In this document: in pieces, positions 34,865 to 43,831 of the stretch
Numbering within the stretch: the first letter of the stretch is position 1
How the letters are laid out: every line of letters starts with the position of its first letter
From: Achromobacter aloeverae
Lineage (GTDB): Bacteria > Pseudomonadota > Gammaproteobacteria > Burkholderiales > Burkholderiaceae_B
Assembly: GCF_004121055.1 (NCBI RefSeq)
Contig: NZ_PYAL01000009.1
Span: forward strand, 186,001-250,000
Length of the DNA stretch: 64,000 nt
Direction of reading: 5' to 3'
The notes under the pieces: model-generated
What the model saw: only the letters and a program-made list of their open reading frames with translations
Database searches by the model: none
Told to the model about the DNA's origin: nothing
Translations under genes and position numbers: made by a program

Positions 34865-36706
34865 ATGACGTATACCGTACCGCTCGCGGACATCCGCTTC
34901 GTTCTCAAGTCGCTGGCGGGCCTGGACGAGGTCCTGGCCCAACCCGGTTTCGAGGATGTTTCCCCGGACCTGGTCGACGCCGTCCTGGAGGAGAACGCCC
35001 GCTTCGTCGAGGGCGTGGTGGCGCCCCTGAACCGGTCCGGCGACATGCATCCACCCACCTGGCAGGATGGCGCGGTGACGACGTCTCCCGGCCATGTGCA
35101 GGCCTTCAAGGCCTATGCCGACGGTGGCTGGCAGGGCTTGCAGCATCCCGCGCAATGGGGCGGCCAAGGACTGCCCAAGGTGGTGGCGGCCTGCGCCAAT
35201 GAAAACATCAATGCCGCCAGCCTGGCGTTTTCGCTGTGTCCGCTGCTGACCGACGGTGTCATCGAGGCCTTGCTGACCGTCGGCGACGAGCGTCTGCGCC
35301 AGGCCTACGTGCCCAAGCTGGTGGCGGGCACCTGGACCGGCACGATGAACCTGACCGAGCCGCAGGCCGGTTCGGACCTGGCGCAGGTGCGTACCCGCGC
35401 CGTGCGCCAGGACGATGGCAGCTATCGGCTGAGCGGCCAGAAGATATTCATCACTTACGGCGAGCACGATCTGGCGGAGAACATCATCCATCTGGTGCTG
35501 GCGCGCACGCCGGACGCGCCATCCGGGGTCAAGGGCCTGTCCTTGTTCGTCGTGCCGAAGTTCCTGCCGACAGCGGACGGCGGGATAGGGCCGCGCAACG
35601 ATGTATGGTGCGCGTCGCTCGAACACAAGCTGGGCATCCATGCCAGCCCGACGGCCGTGCTGCTGTACGGGTCCGGCAAGGGCGACGTGGGCGAGGGCGC
35701 GGTCGGCTACCTGGTGGGCGAGGAAAACCGCGGCCTGGAATACATGTTCATCATGATGAATGCCGCCCGCTATGCCGTCGGCCAGCAGGGCATCGCGGTG
35801 TCCGAGCGCGCCTACCAGCAGGCGCTGGCGTACGCGCGGGAGCGGGTGCAGGGCCGCGCGGTCGAGGGGTCGGCGGGACCGGTCACCATCGCGCATCATC
35901 CGGACGTGCAGCGCATGCTGCTGACGATGCGCGCGCTGACCGAGGCGACGCGCGCCATCGCCTATGTGGCGGCGTCGGCGCGCGACCTGGCCGTCCACCA
36001 TCCCGACGAGCAGGTCCGGGAGCGCAACCAGGCCTTCTACGAGTTCCTGGTGCCCGTGATCAAGGGCTTTTCCACGGAATGCGCGGTGGAGGTCGCCTCG
36101 CTGGGCGTGCAGGTGCACGGCGGCATGGGATACATCGAGGAAACCGGCGCCGCCCAGCATTACCGCGACGCCCGCATCCTGCCCATCTACGAGGGCACCA
36201 CGGCCATCCAGGCCAACGACCTGATCGGCCGCAAACTGCTGCGCGACGGCGGCGCCACGGCGCAGGCCATGCTGGAGGCGATGGGCCGGACCGCCGCCGA
36301 GCTGGACGCCGAGGCGGCCGCGGCGCAAGCGTCCCGGCAGGAGGCCGACGCCGCCGCCATCGGCCTGCTGCGCGATAACCTGCGGCGCGCGATGCACGCG
36401 CAGGCCGAAGCCCTGGGATTCATGCGGACGCAGGCGGCGGGCAATCTGCGCGCCGTCTTCGCCGGCAGCGTTCCTTTCCTGATGCTGACGGGCGTGCTGC
36501 ATGGCGGCTGGCAGATGGCGCGCGCCGTGCTGGCCTGCCGCAGGATGGCCGGGGAGCAGGGCGGCGATACCGCCTTCCTGCAGGCCAAGCAGGCGACGGC
36601 GTTTTTCTATGGCGCGCACATCCTGCCGCGCGCCGGCGCGCTCGGGGCGGCCGTGCGTGCCGGCGAAATCGTCGACATCTGGGCCGCGCGCGCCAATATT
36701 ACTTAG
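34865..36706 (+). CDS. acyl-CoA dehydrogenase, ~600-residue type
   Basis: This 613-residue flavoenzyme is longer than the ~380-residue classical ACADs. The core has GTWTGTMNLTEPQAGSDLAQVRTRA (FAD/substrate), GQKIFITYGEHDL, and VQVHGGMGYIEETGAAQHYRDARILPIYEGTTAIQANDL, where the YEGTTAIQ Glu is the likely catalytic base. An N-terminal (~35-residue) and a C-terminal domain (~130 residues) are extra, as in the DmdC/AcdH-type dehydrogenases, some of which act on 3-methylmercaptopropionyl-CoA. I do not assign that substrate. Proximity to etfBA fits its electron acceptor. GGAGA precedes the start. Confidence 0.93.
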   Translation: MTYTVPLADIRFVLKSLAGLDEVLAQPGFEDVSPDLVDAVLEENARFVEGVVAPLNRSGDMHPPTWQDGAVTTSPGHVQAFKAYADGGWQGLQHPAQWGGQGLPKVVAACANENINAASLAFSLCPLLTDGVIEALLTVGDERLRQAYVPKLVAGTWTGTMNLTEPQAGSDLAQVRTRAVRQDDGSYRLSGQKIFITYGEHDLAENIIHLVLARTPDAPSGVKGLSLFVVPKFLPTADGGIGPRNDVWCASLEHKLGIHASPTAVLLYGSGKGDVGEGAVGYLVGEENRGLEYMFIMMNAARYAVGQQGIAVSERAYQQALAYARERVQGRAVEGSAGPVTIAHHPDVQRMLLTMRALTEATRAIAYVAASARDLAVHHPDEQVRERNQAFYEFLVPVIKGFSTECAVEVASLGVQVHGGMGYIEETGAAQHYRDARILPIYEGTTAIQANDLIGRKLLRDGGATAQAMLEAMGRTAAELDAEAAAAQASRQEADAAAIGLLRDNLRRAMHAQAEALGFMRTQAAGNLRAVFAGSVPFLMLTGVLHGGWQMARAVLACRRMAGEQGGDTAFLQAKQATAFFYGAHILPRAGALGAAVRAGEIVDIWAARANIT

Positions 36707-36799
36707 GGTTATATAAATCCCTGGCTATTCTTGTTTTACCGTCCTGACGAAATGATGAAGAATGCGCCCACGAGGGAGCTTTTTGCCTTGGGACCCGAC

Positions 36800-36841
36800 G
36801 GCGGAAGGAAGTCCGCCATCCAGGCAGTCCCGGGGGCTGCC
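36800..36841 (+). other. paired hairpins in the peroxiredoxin 5' leader
   Basis: Two adjacent stem-loops precede the gene: GGCGGA / TCCGCC (36800-36817, six-base loop) and GGCAG / CTGCC (36823-36841). They lie 28-70 bases before the start codon. They could shape the leader mRNA; I recognise no known riboswitch. Confidence 0.4.
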
Positions 36842-36869
36842 GCTTAACTTTTACTTGATGAGGATCACC

Positions 36870-37511
36870 ATGAGCCAATTGCGCCTGGGCGACACCGCGC
36901 CCGACTTCGAACAGAAATCGTCCATCGGTCCTATCCGTTTCCATGAATACCTGGGCAATAGCTGGGGCGTGCTGTTCTCGCACCCGGCGGACTTCACGCC
37001 CGTCTGCACCACCGAACTCGGCTATACGGCCAAGCTGGCCGACGAATTCGCCAAGCGCAACGTCAAGGTGCTGGCCCTGTCGGTCGATCCCGTCGATTCC
37101 CATACCAAGTGGATAGACGACATCAACGATACGCAGAACACCAAGGTCAACTTCCCCATCCTGGCCGACGACGACCGCAAGGTTTCCGAGCTGTACGACA
37201 TGATCCACCCGAACGCCAACGCCACGCTGACCGTGCGTTCCGTGTTCGTCATCGACCCGAACAAGAAGGTGCGGCTGACCATCACGTATCCGGCCAGCAC
37301 CGGCCGCAATTTCAATGAAATCCTGCGCGTCATCGACTCGCTGCAACTGACCGACAGCCACAGCGTGGCCACGCCGGTGAACTGGCAGGACGGCGACGAC
37401 GTGATCATCGTGCCGTCGTTGAAGGACGAGGAAGTCATCAAGCAGAAATTCCCCAAGGGCTACAAGGCCGTGCGTCCGTATCTGCGGATCACCCCGCAGC
37501 CCAACAAGTAA
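36870..37511 (+). CDS. 1-Cys peroxiredoxin (Prx6/AhpC-TSA family)
   Basis: This 213-residue peroxidase has the peroxidatic Cys46 in HPADFTPVCTTELG and a long C-terminal domain (TPVNWQDGDDVIIVPSLKDEEVIKQKFPKGYKAVRPYLRIT) typical of the Prx6 subgroup. No second conserved resolving Cys is seen. It reduces hydrogen peroxide and organic peroxides. AGGA eight bases upstream supports 36870; an ATG four codons earlier is less well placed. The position after a flavin dehydrogenase may be incidental. A strong terminator follows. Confidence 0.94.
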   Translation: MSQLRLGDTAPDFEQKSSIGPIRFHEYLGNSWGVLFSHPADFTPVCTTELGYTAKLADEFAKRNVKVLALSVDPVDSHTKWIDDINDTQNTKVNFPILADDDRKVSELYDMIHPNANATLTVRSVFVIDPNKKVRLTITYPASTGRNFNEILRVIDSLQLTDSHSVATPVNWQDGDDVIIVPSLKDEEVIKQKFPKGYKAVRPYLRITPQPNK

Positions 37512-37594
37512 GCGCCAGGGCAGTTTCCCCGGGCAGGCCGATGCGGACTGTCCCGTGGGGCCGCCCCGCCCGGACGGGTTTCCCGTGCCGAACG

Positions 37595-37625
37595 CCGGCA
37601 TCCGCAAGGATGCCGGTTTTTTTTT
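37595..37625 (+). terminator. intrinsic terminator after the peroxiredoxin gene
   Basis: The 9-bp stem CCGGCATCC / GGATGCCGG with loop GCAA (37595-37616) is followed by nine T residues. This is a textbook rho-independent terminator on the plus strand. Confidence 0.95.
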
Positions 37626-37706
37626 CCCGCCGCTTTTGTCTCCGCTTCCGTCGCCGGTTATCCCAAGGTAAGCCCCCTCACACCGCCCCGGCGGTATTTC
37701 GTCCAG

Positions 37707-37730
37707 GAATAAAGAACAAAGATCTTATTC
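37707..37730. promoter_or_regulatory. inverted repeat upstream of sbp, candidate CysB site
   Basis: GAATAA-N12-TTATTC lies ~88 bases before the sbp start in the only AT-rich part of the gap. CysB sites in enteric bacteria are AT-rich and poorly conserved, so a match by position and composition is suggestive only. The TAA/TTA arms resemble the operator at 15988, but the spacing differs. Confidence 0.45.
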
Positions 37731-37817
37731 GTTGGGAATGAAGGGGGCGCCCTTCACAATGCCGTACGGCTAATGCCTTGCATGCATGAAAAACCCATAT
37801 CGACACGACTGCGGGAA

Positions 37818-38882
37818 ATGATGAAAAACAGCTCGAACAACAAGCGCGTGTTCCTGAAGCAATCCCTCGCCCTCGGCGCGGCGGCGGCCAGTGGCGGCCT
37901 GGGCATTCTTGGCGGCATCGCCACGGCACGCGCCGCCGACACGCCCAAGCCCGTCGAGCTGCTGAACGTCTCCTACGATCCCACCCGCGAACTCTACGCC
38001 CAGTACAACCCGGTCTTCGCGAAGTACTGGAAAGCCAAGACCGGCCAGGACGTGATCATCAAGAACTCCCACGGCGGGTCGGGCGCGCAGGCGCGCACGG
38101 TCATCGACGGCGCGCCCGCCGACGTGGTGACGCTGGGCCTGGCGCCCGATGTCGAGGCGCTGGTCACGCATGGCGGCTGGGTCAAGGAAGGCTGGCAGCA
38201 GCGCCTGCCGCACAATTCCTCGCCCTATACCTCGACCATCATCCTGCTGGTGCGCAAGGGCAATCCCAAGAACATCAAGGATTGGGATGACCTGGTCAAG
38301 CCGGGTGTATCCGTTATCACCCCCAATCCCAAGACCTCGGCCGGCGCCCGCTGGAACTACCTGGCGGCGTGGGAATACGGCCGCCGCAAGTTCGGCGGCG
38401 ATGCCGGCGCCAGGGACTTCGTGTCCAAGCTGTTCAAGAACGTGCCCGTGCTGGATTCGGGCGCGCGCGGCTCGACCATCACCTTCGCCCAGCGCGGCGT
38501 GGGCGATGTGCTGATCTCCTGGGAAAACGACGCCTTCCTGGCCTTCAATGAATTTGGTCCGGGGCAGTTCGAAATCGTGGCGCCCAGCGTCAGCATCCTG
38601 TGCGAACCGACGGTGGCCGTAGTGGACAAGAACGTCGACCGCAAGGGTACGCGCACCGTGGCCGAGGCCTATCTGAACTATCTCTATTCGGATGCGGCGC
38701 AGGACCTGATCGGCCGTAATTTCTATCGTCCGACCGGCGAGCAGGCCAAGGCCAAGTACGCCAAGCAATTCGCCCAGATCGACCTGGTCACCATCGACAA
38801 GAACTTCGGCGGCTGGCCCGCGGCCAACAAGACCCATTTCGCGGATGGCGGCGTTTTCGACCAGATCTATGTCAAGCAATAA
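37818..38882 (+). CDS. sbp: sulfate-binding periplasmic protein
   Basis: This 354-residue binding protein feeds the CysTWA importer. A signal region ([31 protein letters not shown]) precedes the mature start [26 protein letters not shown], the Sbp signature. [33 protein letters not shown] and [16 protein letters not shown] follow. The start could be 37818 or 37821 (tandem ATG); an in-frame ATG at 37782 lengthens the leader. It is the first gene of the sulfate assimilation block. Confidence 0.95.
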   Translation: MMKNSSNNKRVFLKQSLALGAAAASGGLGILGGIATARAADTPKPVELLNVSYDPTRELYAQYNPVFAKYWKAKTGQDVIIKNSHGGSGAQARTVIDGAPADVVTLGLAPDVEALVTHGGWVKEGWQQRLPHNSSPYTSTIILLVRKGNPKNIKDWDDLVKPGVSVITPNPKTSAGARWNYLAAWEYGRRKFGGDAGARDFVSKLFKNVPVLDSGARGSTITFAQRGVGDVLISWENDAFLAFNEFGPGQFEIVAPSVSILCEPTVAVVDKNVDRKGTRTVAEAYLNYLYSDAAQDLIGRNFYRPTGEQAKAKYAKQFAQIDLVTIDKNFGGWPAANKTHFADGGVFDQIYVKQ

Positions 38883-38933
38883 GCCAGGAACATTGCGCGG
38901 GGCCGCCCCGGGCGGCTGCCGCGGAGGAAATCC

Positions 38934-39860
38934 ATGACCCAGGCGCCTGTCGATACCCTGGAGGCCGCCGTGCTCGCGCACCGCGGCCTGGGCGCCGTGG
39001 TCACGCCGCCCGCGGGACCGTCGGCTTCCGGCCGGCGTGGCCGCCGGGTGCTGCCCGGCTTCAACCTGACCTTGGGCCTGACGCTGTTCTACCTGGGGCT
39101 GCTGGTCCTGTTGCCGCTGTCCGCGCTGTTCATCAAGTCCTTTGCCCTGACCTGGCCGCAGTTCGTCACGGCGGTGTCCTCGCCGCGCGTGCTGGCCGCC
39201 TATCGCGTCACCTTCGGGTCGTCGCTGATCGCCGCGGTCATCAACCTGGTGTTCGGACTGCTGGTGGCCTGGGTGCTGGTGCGCTACCGCTTTCCGGGCA
39301 AGCGCATACTGGACGCCCTGGTGGACCTGCCTTTCGCGCTGCCGACGGCCGTGGCTGGCATCTCGCTGGCCGCGCTGCTGGGCCCCAATGGCTGGATCGG
39401 CCAACATCTGGTGCCGCTGGGCATCAAGCTGGCCTACACGCCGGCGGGCATCGTGGTGGCCCTGACCTTCATCGGCCTGCCTTTCGTCGTGCGCACCGTG
39501 CAGCCCGTGCTGGAAGACGCGGAAAAAGAACTGGAGGAGGCGGCTGCCAGCCTGGGCGCCACGCCTTTCCAGATTTTCCGCAAGGTAATCCTGCCCTCGA
39601 TCGCGCCCGCGCTGCTGACCGGCTTCGCCATGGCGTTCGCGCGCGCGGTGGGCGAATACGGGTCGGTGGTGTTCATCGCCGGCAATATGCCCATGGTCTC
39701 GGAGATCACGCCCTTGCTCATCCTGGTCAAGCTCGAGCAGTTCGACTATGCCGGCGCCGCCGCCTTGGCGTCCGTGCTGCTGGCGACGTCTTTCCTGTTG
39801 CTGCTGGCGATCAATGGCCTGCAGTTCTGGCAGCGACGGTTGCTGGGGGGGCGGCCATGA
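38934..39860 (+). CDS. cysT: sulfate/thiosulfate ABC transporter permease CysT
   Basis: The 308-residue inner-membrane permease has about six membrane segments, beginning LTLGLTLFYLGLLVLLPLSALFIKS. The CysT-specific DLPFALPTAVAGISLAALLGPNGWIG and the EAA loop ELEEAAASLGATPFQIFRKVILPSIAPALLTG follow. The first ~40 residues are a cytoplasmic extension. GGAGG stands before the start, and the stop overlaps cysW as ATGA. Confidence 0.96.
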   Translation: MTQAPVDTLEAAVLAHRGLGAVVTPPAGPSASGRRGRRVLPGFNLTLGLTLFYLGLLVLLPLSALFIKSFALTWPQFVTAVSSPRVLAAYRVTFGSSLIAAVINLVFGLLVAWVLVRYRFPGKRILDALVDLPFALPTAVAGISLAALLGPNGWIGQHLVPLGIKLAYTPAGIVVALTFIGLPFVVRTVQPVLEDAEKELEEAAASLGATPFQIFRKVILPSIAPALLTGFAMAFARAVGEYGSVVFIAGNMPMVSEITPLLILVKLEQFDYAGAAALASVLLATSFLLLLAINGLQFWQRRLLGGRP

Positions 39861-40867
39861 GCGGCTCCAAGCCCGTATCCTCCCTCGGGGAGGAGGTCGT
39901 GGGACGACAGGAGGGTCCGGCCCGCGCGGCCATATCGGCGGCTCCCGCCACGGCCGCCGCGAGGACCTTGTCGCGCCGCGGCGAGGCGGGCTGGGTGCGC
40001 GTCGCGCTGATCGCCGTGGCGGTGGTTTTCCTGCTGTCCTTCCTGGTCCTGCCCCTGGGCGTGGTCTTCGCCGAGGCGTTCCGCAAGGGCGCGGGCGCCT
40101 ATTTCGGCGCCCTGGCCGATGACGATTCGTGGGCGGCCATCCGCCTGACGCTGCTGACGGCCGCCATCGCCGTGCCCCTGAACGTGGTGTTCGGCATCGC
40201 CGCCGCCTGGGCCATCGCCCGTTTCGACTTCCGCGGCAAGTCCGTGCTGGTCACGTTGATCGACGTGCCGTTCTCGGTGTCGCCGGTGGTCGCCGGCCTG
40301 GCCTACATGCTGGTGCTGGGCGCGCAGGGCTGGATAGGCCCCTGGCTGATGGATCACGACCTGAAGATCATCTTCGCCGTGCCGGGCATCGTCCTGGTGA
40401 CGACCTTCGTCACCTTGCCCATGGTGGCGCGGGAACTGATCCCGCTGATGCAGGCCCAGGGCAGCGAGCAGGAAGAGGCCGCCGTGGTGCTGGGGGCCAG
40501 CGGCTGGCGGACATTCTGGCATGTGACCTTGCCCAACATCCGCTGGGGGCTGATCTACGGCGTCATTCTTTGCAATGCGCGGGCAATGGGCGAGTTCGGG
40601 GCGGTTTCGGTGGTATCGGGGCACATACGCGGGCTGACCAATACAATTCCGCTGCAAGTCGAGATTCTCTACAACGAGTACCAGATCCAGGCGGGCTTCG
40701 CGGTGGCGTCGCTACTGGCCTTGCTGGCGCTGCTGACCTTGTGCGTGAAGTCCTTCCTGGAGTGGCGCCACGAACGGCGCGTCCGGCAATGGACCCACGC
40801 CGCGGCGCAAGTGCCGCCGCCGGCCGCGTCCGCGCCGGCCGGCGTACCGGCGCGGGCCCCGGCATGA
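39857..40867 (+). CDS. cysW: sulfate/thiosulfate ABC transporter permease CysW
   Basis: The 336-residue permease partners CysT. The core runs from about residue 45 ([30 protein letters not shown]) with [26 protein letters not shown] and the EAA loop [32 protein letters not shown]. Both ends carry Ala/Pro-rich extensions. It is translationally coupled to cysT by a 4-base overlap. Confidence 0.96.
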   Translation: MSGSKPVSSLGEEVVGRQEGPARAAISAAPATAAARTLSRRGEAGWVRVALIAVAVVFLLSFLVLPLGVVFAEAFRKGAGAYFGALADDDSWAAIRLTLLTAAIAVPLNVVFGIAAAWAIARFDFRGKSVLVTLIDVPFSVSPVVAGLAYMLVLGAQGWIGPWLMDHDLKIIFAVPGIVLVTTFVTLPMVARELIPLMQAQGSEQEEAAVVLGASGWRTFWHVTLPNIRWGLIYGVILCNARAMGEFGAVSVVSGHIRGLTNTIPLQVEILYNEYQIQAGFAVASLLALLALLTLCVKSFLEWRHERRVRQWTHAAAQVPPPAASAPAGVPARAPA

Positions 40868-40931
40868 GGGGACAAGCCCCGACCCAGGCAGGCGATCGCG
40901 CCGTGTTGCGCAAAGAACAGACAGGATAGAC

Positions 40932-42008
40932 ATGGATATCGAAATCAAGGCAGTCAACAAGCGCTTCGGCAATTTCCAGGCTTTGCGCGACATCAACCTG
41001 CATATCGATTCGGGCGAGCTGGTGGCCTTGCTGGGGCCGTCCGGCTGCGGCAAGACCTCGCTCCTGCGCATCATCGCGGGCCTGGAAACGCCCGACAGCG
41101 GCAGCGTGTATTTTTCCGGCGAGGACAGCACGGACGTGCACGTGCGCGACCGCCAGGTCGGCTTCGTCTTCCAGCACTATGCGCTGTTCCGCCATATGAC
41201 GGTGTTCGAGAACGTCGCATTCGGCCTGCGCATCCGGCCGCGCGCCCAGCGTCCGTCGGAAGCGGCCATCCAGGAAAAGGTCCATGCCCTGCTGAACCTG
41301 GTGCAACTGGACTGGCTGGGCGACCGCTATCCCGCCCAGTTGTCCGGCGGGCAGCGCCAGCGCATCGCCCTGGCGCGCGCGCTGGCGGTGGAACCCCGCG
41401 TGCTGCTGCTGGACGAACCCTTCGGCGCGCTGGACGCCAAGGTGCGCAAGGAACTGCGACGCTGGCTGCGCCGCCTGCACGACGAGCTGCACGTGGCCAG
41501 CGTGTTCGTGACGCACGACCAGGAAGAGGCGCTGGAAGTCGCCGACCGCGTGGTGGTGATGAATGCCGGCCGCATCGAGCAGGTCGGGACGCCGCGCGAA
41601 GTCTGGGAGCAGCCCGCCACGCCTTTCGTCTACGGATTCCTGGGCGACGTCAACCAGATCGCCGGCCATGCGGCCGGCGGCATCTGGCGCGCCAGCGGGA
41701 TATCGCTGCCGGCGCCGTCCTTCGAGGGGCTGGACGAGCAGCGTGCGGTGGCCTATGTGCGGCCGCATGAGCTTGAGGTGTTGCGCTACGCGCCCGCCAC
41801 CGACGGCATCGCCGTGCGGCTGAACCATGCCTACCTGGCCGGTCCCAGCGCTTTCCTCGAACTGTCGCGCGAGGACGGCGGGCTGCTGGAGGCCCAGGTG
41901 CCCGAAGAGGACTTCCGCGCGCTGGGCCTGGCCGAAGGCGAGCAATTGCTGGCGCGTCCGCGCCGCGGCCGTATTTTCGCCGCCGAGCACGAAGCGCGGC
42001 GCGCCTAG
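40932..42008 (+). CDS. cysA: sulfate/thiosulfate ABC transporter ATP-binding protein
   Basis: This 358-residue ATPase has Walker [14 protein letters not shown]-loop [22 protein letters not shown], signature [15 protein letters not shown], Walker [13 protein letters not shown] and H-loop [11 protein letters not shown]. The C-terminal ~120 residues form the CysA regulatory domain ([14 protein letters not shown]). It energises CysTW. Confidence 0.97.
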   Translation: MDIEIKAVNKRFGNFQALRDINLHIDSGELVALLGPSGCGKTSLLRIIAGLETPDSGSVYFSGEDSTDVHVRDRQVGFVFQHYALFRHMTVFENVAFGLRIRPRAQRPSEAAIQEKVHALLNLVQLDWLGDRYPAQLSGGQRQRIALARALAVEPRVLLLDEPFGALDAKVRKELRRWLRRLHDELHVASVFVTHDQEEALEVADRVVVMNAGRIEQVGTPREVWEQPATPFVYGFLGDVNQIAGHAAGGIWRASGISLPAPSFEGLDEQRAVAYVRPHELEVLRYAPATDGIAVRLNHAYLAGPSAFLELSREDGGLLEAQVPEEDFRALGLAEGEQLLARPRRGRIFAAEHEARRA

Positions 42009-42029
42009 GACTTGGGAGGAGTACGCAGC

Positions 42030-42833
42030 ATGCAGCCCGTTTCGACATCGGACCTCGCCCAGGAAGGGCAGGCCGATAAATTACCGACCGATAAATCGCC
42101 GACCGGGAAGTTGACCGAGAAGTTGCCAACCCGGAAATGGCAGGCGCTCACCCTGCGCCTGGCCGATATCGCGCGCCGCTACCCTGATGCCGTGCTGGCT
42201 TCGTCGCTGGCCGCCGAGGACATGCTGTTGACGCATGCGATCCTGGAAGGGGGCAGCGGGCTGGGCATTTTCACGCTGGACACCGGCCGCCTGCACGCGG
42301 AAACCCTGGCGCTGCTGGACGTGATCGAGGCGCGCTACGGCCGCCGGCCGGATGTCTTCCGCCCCCATGAAGAGGCCGTGCGGGAACACGTCCAGGCGCA
42401 TGGCGCCTACGCGTTCTATGAAAGCGTGGCGCTGCGCAAGGCCTGTTGCGAGATCCGCAAGGTCGAGCCGCTGCGTCGCGCGCTGGCGGGACGCAAGGCC
42501 TGGATCACCGGCCAGCGGCGCGCCCAATCCGCCACGCGCGCGGACCTGCCCGACGAAGAGCAGGACACCACGTTCGGCCTGTACAAGTTCAACCCGCTGG
42601 CCGACTGGAGCGAGGCGGAAGTCTGGGCCGCGATCCGCGCCTTCGATATCCCCTACAACCCGCTGCACGACCAGGGCTATCCGTCCATCGGATGCGAGCC
42701 CTGTACGCGGGCCATTCGTCCTGGCGAGGACGTGCGCGCCGGTCGCTGGTGGTGGGAGTCTTCCGATTCCAAGGAGTGCGGTCTGCACGCCGGCAACCGT
42801 TTTTCGATCAAGCCCGAGGCAGTGCGGTCCTAG
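42030..42833 (+). CDS. cysH: adenosine 5'-phosphosulfate reductase, assimilatory (iron-sulfur type)
   Basis: The protein has 267 residues. It has the CC (139-140) and CxxC (222, 225) pairs that bind a [4Fe-4S] cluster in APS reductases, and the catalytic Cys250 in KECGLH. It therefore reduces APS directly rather than PAPS, consistent with the lack of a CysC domain in CysN. The first ~35 residues are a Lys/Pro/Thr-rich stretch made of short repeats, not part of the enzyme core. GGAGGAG ahead of 42030 fixes the start; an in-frame TTG at 42012 is unlikely. Confidence 0.95.
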   Translation: MQPVSTSDLAQEGQADKLPTDKSPTGKLTEKLPTRKWQALTLRLADIARRYPDAVLASSLAAEDMLLTHAILEGGSGLGIFTLDTGRLHAETLALLDVIEARYGRRPDVFRPHEEAVREHVQAHGAYAFYESVALRKACCEIRKVEPLRRALAGRKAWITGQRRAQSATRADLPDEEQDTTFGLYKFNPLADWSEAEVWAAIRAFDIPYNPLHDQGYPSIGCEPCTRAIRPGEDVRAGRWWWESSDSKECGLHAGNRFSIKPEAVRS

Positions 42834-42877
42834 ATCCCCAAGGCCGCCCGATCGCGTCAGGTTCTTCTCCAGGTTAC

Positions 42878-43801
42878 ATGGATCCGATTATGTCCACCCT
42901 ACAACACACCCGCAGCCACCTGGATTGGCTGGAATCCGAAGCCATTTTCATCCTGCGCGAAGTCGCCGCCGAATGCGAGCGACCCGTGCTGCTGTTTTCT
43001 GGCGGCAAGGATTCGTGCGTCCTGCTGCGCCTGGCGGAAAAGGCGTTCCGCCCTGGACGTTTCCCGTTTCCCCTGCTGCATGTGGACACGGGCCATAACT
43101 TCGACGAGGTGATCGCCTTTCGCGACGCCCGCGCCGCCGAACTGGGCGAGCAGCTGATCGTGCGCAGCGTCGAGGATTCGATCGCGCGCGGGTCGGTGGT
43201 GTTGCGCCGCGAAACCGATTCGCGCAACGCGGCGCAGGCCGTGACGCTGCTGGAGGCGATCGCCGAATTCGGTTTCGACGCCTGCATCGGCGGCGCGCGC
43301 CGCGACGAGGAGAAGGCGCGCGCGAAGGAGCGTATTTTTTCCTTCCGCGACGAATTCGGCTTGTGGGACCCGAAGAACCAGCGCCCAGAGGTCTGGGACC
43401 TGTACAACACCCGCGTCCACCGTGGCGAGAACATGCGCGTGTTCCCCATCTCGAACTGGACCGAACTGGACGTCTGGCAGTACATCGAACGCGAGAAGCT
43501 GGCCCTGCCGTCCATTTATTACGCCCATCGTCGCGACGTGGTGCGGCGCAGCGGCCTGCTGGTGCCGGTGACGCGCCTGACGCCGCCCAAGGAAGGCGAG
43601 CAGGTCGAGAACGTGTCGGTGCGCTTCCGCACGGTGGGGGATATCTCCTGCACCTGCCCCGTGGCGTCGGACGCGACCGACAACGCCGCCATCATCGCCG
43701 AAACGGCCATCAGCGACATCACCGAGCGCGGCGCGACGCGCATGGACGACCAGACTTCCGAGGCGTCCATGGAGCGCCGCAAGCGTGAAGGCTATTTCTA
43801 A
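42878..43801 (+). CDS. cysD: sulfate adenylyltransferase subunit 2
   Basis: The 307-residue ATP-pyrophosphatase-type subunit activates sulfate to APS. It has the PP-loop LLFSGGKDSCVLLRLAEKAF, LLHVDTGHNFDEVIAFRD, GGARRDEEKARAKERIFSFRDEFG and the C-terminal RRKREGYF. ATGs at 42878 and 42890 are both possible; 42878 has AGG close upstream. The GTPase partner cysN follows 30 bases later. Confidence 0.96.
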   Translation: MDPIMSTLQHTRSHLDWLESEAIFILREVAAECERPVLLFSGGKDSCVLLRLAEKAFRPGRFPFPLLHVDTGHNFDEVIAFRDARAAELGEQLIVRSVEDSIARGSVVLRRETDSRNAAQAVTLLEAIAEFGFDACIGGARRDEEKARAKERIFSFRDEFGLWDPKNQRPEVWDLYNTRVHRGENMRVFPISNWTELDVWQYIEREKLALPSIYYAHRRDVVRRSGLLVPVTRLTPPKEGEQVENVSVRFRTVGDISCTCPVASDATDNAAIIAETAISDITERGATRMDDQTSEASMERRKREGYF

Positions 43802-43831
43802 GCAGGCTATCGACCGGAATCGAATATCACC

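Larger units (their letters stand above)
37512..37817 (+). other. 306-base intergenic region between the peroxiredoxin gene and sbp
   Basis: The region holds the peroxiredoxin terminator (37595-37625), then an AT-rich stretch at about 37700-37740 with an inverted repeat, presumably the sulfate-operon promoter. I see no gene in it. Confidence 0.7.
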
